The notes under the pieces are model-generated. The model saw only the letters and a program-made list of their open reading frames with translations, searched no databases and had not been told where the DNA came from. A program made the translations under genes and the position numbers. Shown here piece after piece: positions 60,781 through 64,000 of a stretch of 64,000 nucleotides of DNA (position 1 is its first letter; each line of letters opens with the position of its first letter). The DNA comes from Parascedosporium putredinis. Taxonomy: Eukaryota > Ascomycota > Sordariomycetes > Microascales > Microascaceae. The stretch is from positions 620,001 to 684,000 of the forward strand of contig CASHTG010000018.1 in assembly GCA_949357655.1 (NCBI GenBank). Direction: 5' to 3'.

Positions 60781-62585
60781 TCCGGCATTCGGATCCGGGT
60801 TCGGATGAAGGTCGTTTCTGTCGCGTACGAGACCTGTTGCCAGCGCTGGCGCTTTGTAATATAGATACACAATGAACTTTCCATAATATCCATCAATTGG
60901 ATCCTTTCCGTCTCTGACGACCCTCGTAGTTTGAGAAGGTGGCAGTACCCCCAGGAAAGCACCCGTATCCGTGCGGGTGCGAGTGGTGCACCGGTGCTCC
61001 TTTATGAGCACATTAACCGGCGTCTCGGCATGCATCCCAGCGGGTACCATCTCGGGCTGCAGCCTTCGGAACCCGCTTGCTGGGAACAACCACGAGGCAA
61101 GAAATTAAGAGTGGCCCGAGGAGCCCCTTCTAAGATCTCCATAGCGAGCGCCTCGAAGACGGAAAATGGGGCTCCCCGTAGGCCTTTCGTACATTTCATG
61201 AATCATCTTCTATTTCGCTTTCAGCGTGTTTTCACGCGAGATAGGTCAATGATGCTGGCACCTCTAGGCCTCTGTCCCGCGTTGCCCTCATCTCTCAAGC
61301 TGGGGAGAGCTAGACGAAGTTGATACGAAAATGGTATCTGGGACGGCACGAAGAACAAACCCCAAGAAAGGCTCTATAGTCCAAGCGGGAGTGCATCTTG
61401 TGATAGCCAGCTCGGACTCTGGTCTTTGGCCTCCCAGAGCTGCGTCTGCTTCCCATACGGTCATGCCACCGTCAAGACTTGGCAAGCCACAAACCAAAGT
61501 ATCCATCATCGTATTGTAGAAGCGTAGCAAATGATGCTGATTATTATTGTTGCTGCGGGCTCGACCAACCGCTATTATGCGCCTACCTTTTCTTCTTGGA
61601 GAGCGGGAATTGGTCGATGCATCACACACCCCAGCCCTACTTCCCAATTGGTATTGGAAGGGCCCGGAAAACTTGCTCAAACGCTCTCAAAAATCACCAC
61701 ACCAAGATGAGAGCTGGAAGGAACTCACCAATTTTAGGTGTTTTTTTTCCTTTCAACAGAGAAAGAAAGAATGTTCCTGAATAGTAATAAACTAGGCGGG
61801 AAAAACAACCCGGGTATCGGAACATTTGTGCTGTGATATCCTAATATCACTTCCCGTTGTCAACTCTCACCGGATGGCGCCCTCAAAATAGCTTGAGGGT
61901 AGGCTGGCATCCCTCGTCGACCTTTCTTAGGCTTGGCGAGACAGAAGAATATCCCCGTGGTACTACACGCCCCCGAGTCAGTGTCTGTTGCTGGGGGTCT
62001 TGATGCGTAGTTGGAGAGAGCAGTGCCGTATGAAAAGTGAGCCCAGCTTCCTCGGTGTAAGAGGCCGAAGTGTGGTCCAACGTTCAAGACCCACCCCCAT
62101 GCTGCCGCTGGCTCCTAATTGTCTCCCCGGCACCTTCTAGTGTGGGTGGAGGCTGAAGACGAGGGATATGAATGGAAGGATACCTTCTCTATCGGCCTCA
62201 TGGTGGAAATGTAGCACGTACGGTTCGTTCAAGTGGAGTGCCTCGCATCCGAAAGCCCTCGGCCGTTTTTGGGATGGAAAGGGGATAGGGCGGGAGCCCC
62301 TGGTCTTACCCTTGACCATTGGTGAGTTCAACATGAGAGAGAGCAAGTTTTGGGCTTGGCCTTCTCAAAAGACCTCATGGAGACGTCCCGATTATTGTGT
62401 ACATAAGGCCGCGGTCGCTCCTGCCTTTCCTCGTCAATGCTTGCCTGGTTCATCACACTATATTCGATCTGTCAACTAATACCCTCGTTGCTGTTTTGTC
62501 CTTGGCCAACCCTTGACAGTAGTCAACCGAACAAGCCCTCTTCCTATCTCTAGAAACCCATTCTTAGAGCCCCCTTCTCTTCAAG
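60781..62585. other. Intergenic region
   Basis: This holds the HHE-gene 3' region and the CTR promoter. Open frames such as 60931-61323 and 61288-61680 overlap each other on opposite strands and have no recognisable domain. Nothing else is seen. Confidence 0.45.
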
Positions 62586-63502
62586 ATGGATCATAGCAGC
62601 CACGGATCCATGGACTCCGACTCTGGGGATTCCATGATGGGCGCCAGCTGCGAAATCTCTGTACGTGTCTTTCTATAACCCAACATGTCGACGATACAAT
62701 TCTCGCTACCCTCACAAACGTGGCCCGGTGGCCTCATCCCGCTCCAAGCAAGACCTGGGCTAACCGTGATACTTCTCTCTAATCTTTTCCCCCTGAATCT
62801 AGATGTTATGGAACTGGAACACAGTCAACTCTTGCTTCATCTCAAAGTCGTGGCATGTCACCTCCAAGGGCATGTTCGCCGGCTCCTGCATCGGCGTCGT
62901 CCTCCTCGGTATCTGCCTCGAGCTTCTGCGCCGCTCCGTCAAGGAGTACGACCGCTTCCTCCTCCGCCAGCATAAAGCCCAGTTCCTTGCGACCAGCGCC
63001 GGCTCAACTGCCGCCGACACCTCCAAGGCGACTGGTGAGGGCGCTTCCGACTCGGGCGCCGCCGCGTGTGTTGCCATCCCTGCCTTTAGGCCCAATGTGT
63101 TCCAGCAGGCTATTCGGGCTCTCTTGCACATGGTCCAATTTGCTGTTGCGTACTTTTTGATGCTGTGAGTTGCTTGTGCTTTTCTTCTCGATTGGCAAAG
63201 CCCTGCCTTTCTCAGTACCCACCGCTCTCTTCCCATGGCCCGAGAAGAGGCGGTGCTGCCATGACGATAGTGTTGAGCTAACCCTGCTTGTTTGTAGGCT
63301 CGCCATGTATTATAATGGGTACATCATCATTTGCATATTCATCGGCACCTATATTGGCTCCTTTATCTTTCAATGGGAGCACTTGAGCGAAAGGTAAGTC
63401 TTCCCACCCTGTCGGAGTGCCTTGTTCTGTTACGGGATTAACCATTCTTTGGTTTAGGGAAATACCAGTGCTGCTAATGAAGCTACTGTCTGCTGCGGAT
63501 GA
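62586..63502 (+). CDS. CTR-family copper transporter
   Basis: This is a trimeric high-affinity copper(I) importer or vacuolar exporter of the Ctr family. Exon 1 (62586-62660) encodes a Met/His/Ser-rich start, MDHSSHGSMDSDSGDSMMGA. Exon 2 (62803-63164) begins MLWNWNTVNSCFISKSWHV and holds TM1 (GVVLLGICLELLRRS) and a loop. Exon 3 (63298-63393) completes TM2 and TM3, with the family GxxxG in FIGTYIGSFIF. The tiny exon 4 (63458-63502) gives GNTSAANEATVCCG, whose Cys-Cys-Gly end is typical of fungal members. Joining exon 4 in this frame requires one missing base in exon 3; otherwise the frame stops at 63394-63396 or ends in an atypical tail. The family call is firm; vacuolar versus plasma-membrane location is not. 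Confidence 0.85.
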
Positions 63503-64000
63503 GGTAGCATCCTCTACCAAGGTATAGGCATACAAGCTTTTCAAGCCAGCGGATATGTAGTCGTTTGGAGGGGAGGTGAGGGAGCTCATGAGTGACGGAA
63601 TGTTGTTTAGTCGAGTATGAGATTATCGAGACGCTGGAAGAGATACCCCGGCATAGAGGAGAGCGTGCCAAAAATACAGAAAAAACCAAAGCGTAATATG
63701 ATCAATCTTAAGTTGAAGCCTTTTCCATGTCCCACCGTAGCTAGCTGTGATAGGACAATGGTCCGAAATGGCGGTAGCCCTGAACCCTGATGCAGAGAGG
63801 ATTTCTTCGACCACCTCACGACAGGGGCTCATGAATGGATGTCGATACTATATCCGGAGCTGTCGACCTGGGCGGGAACCCAAACGCAATTGTACTTTAA
63901 GGAATTTCGAGAGAAAAAACTATACGTCAAGTCATAGTCGAATTTCCCTCCGTGCCTCACCCGTCGTTTACTAGCATAGCAGTCTTGTATGAAACAGAAT
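63503..64000. other. Right edge, no supported gene
   Basis: This is the 3' region of the CTR gene. A minus-strand open frame (63623-63832, containing EVVEEILSASGFRATAISDH) looks mildly protein-like but is short, has no family match and may be chance or a fragment of a gene. Confidence 0.35.

Noticed and set aside
6908..63502. Programmed ribosomal frameshifting or widespread pseudogenes as the cause of the broken frames
   Set aside because: The breaks lack slippery-site structure, occur in essential genes, and almost all are one-base shortenings of homopolymers.
1..64000. tRNA, rRNA, CRISPR arrays, transposase or reverse-transcriptase genes
   Set aside because: I looked for tRNA B-box-like GGTTCGAATCC patterns, repeat-spacer arrays and transposon protein motifs by eye and found none; a computed search could still find a tRNA.

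Overview
The window is nuclear DNA of a filamentous ascomycete, most likely a Sordariomycete. The evidence is short introns (about 50-150 nt) with GT..AG ends and CTAAC/CTGAC-like branch sites, CT-rich leaders, GC-rich coding sequence, and a recognisable set of Pezizomycotina genes. I support 19 protein genes in 64 kb. No rRNA, tRNA, CRISPR or bacterial-style operon was seen. The class-level placement is inference.

Layout. 1-997 is the 3' part of a gene entering from the left, possibly a CP2/Grainyhead-like transcription factor. Then come a UPF0658 Golgi multispan protein (6.9-8.3 kb, +), the GID ubiquitin-ligase subunit Rmd5/Gid2 (9.9-11.3, -), a Stb6-like SIN3-binding protein (12.6-15.4, +) and the mitochondrial chaperone Tim10 (16.3-16.7, -). 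About 8 kb without a recognisable gene follows. Next are a flavohemoglobin (25.0-26.3, +), a Nudix-fold protein with a degenerate catalytic box (27.1-27.8, +), a fatty-acid-hydroxylase-superfamily enzyme (28.0-28.8, -), a small secreted or single-pass protein (29.9-30.2, -), an unknown acidic protein (33.1-34.5, -), a non-RD protein kinase (37.7-39.5, +), a GPI-type BIM1-like copper protein (40.6-41.4, -), the histone deacetylase Rpd3 (44.4-46.5, -) divergent from the proteasome deubiquitinase Rpn11 (47.6-48.8, +), an unknown protein (49.4-50.9, +), a ZIP zinc transporter (54.3-55.7, +), a CE15 glucuronoyl methylesterase (56.3-57.7, -), a hemerythrin-like HHE protein (59.6-60.8, +) and a CTR copper transporter (62.6-63.5, +).

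The genes do not form one pathway. Recurring themes are protein turnover and chromatin (Rmd5, Rpn11, Rpd3, Stb6) and metal or oxygen chemistry (flavohemoglobin, BIM1-like, ZIP, HHE, CTR, di-iron hydroxylase). The CE15 enzyme points to contact with plant cell wall.

The most important property of the window is technical. Most of the genes, including well-known housekeeping ones, are broken by single-base frameshifts, and nearly every one I could place lies in a homopolymer run that is one base too short. Read as a whole, this looks like base-calling or assembly error, not a chromosome full of pseudogenes. CDS spans below are therefore gene extents bridging introns and these apparent frameshifts.
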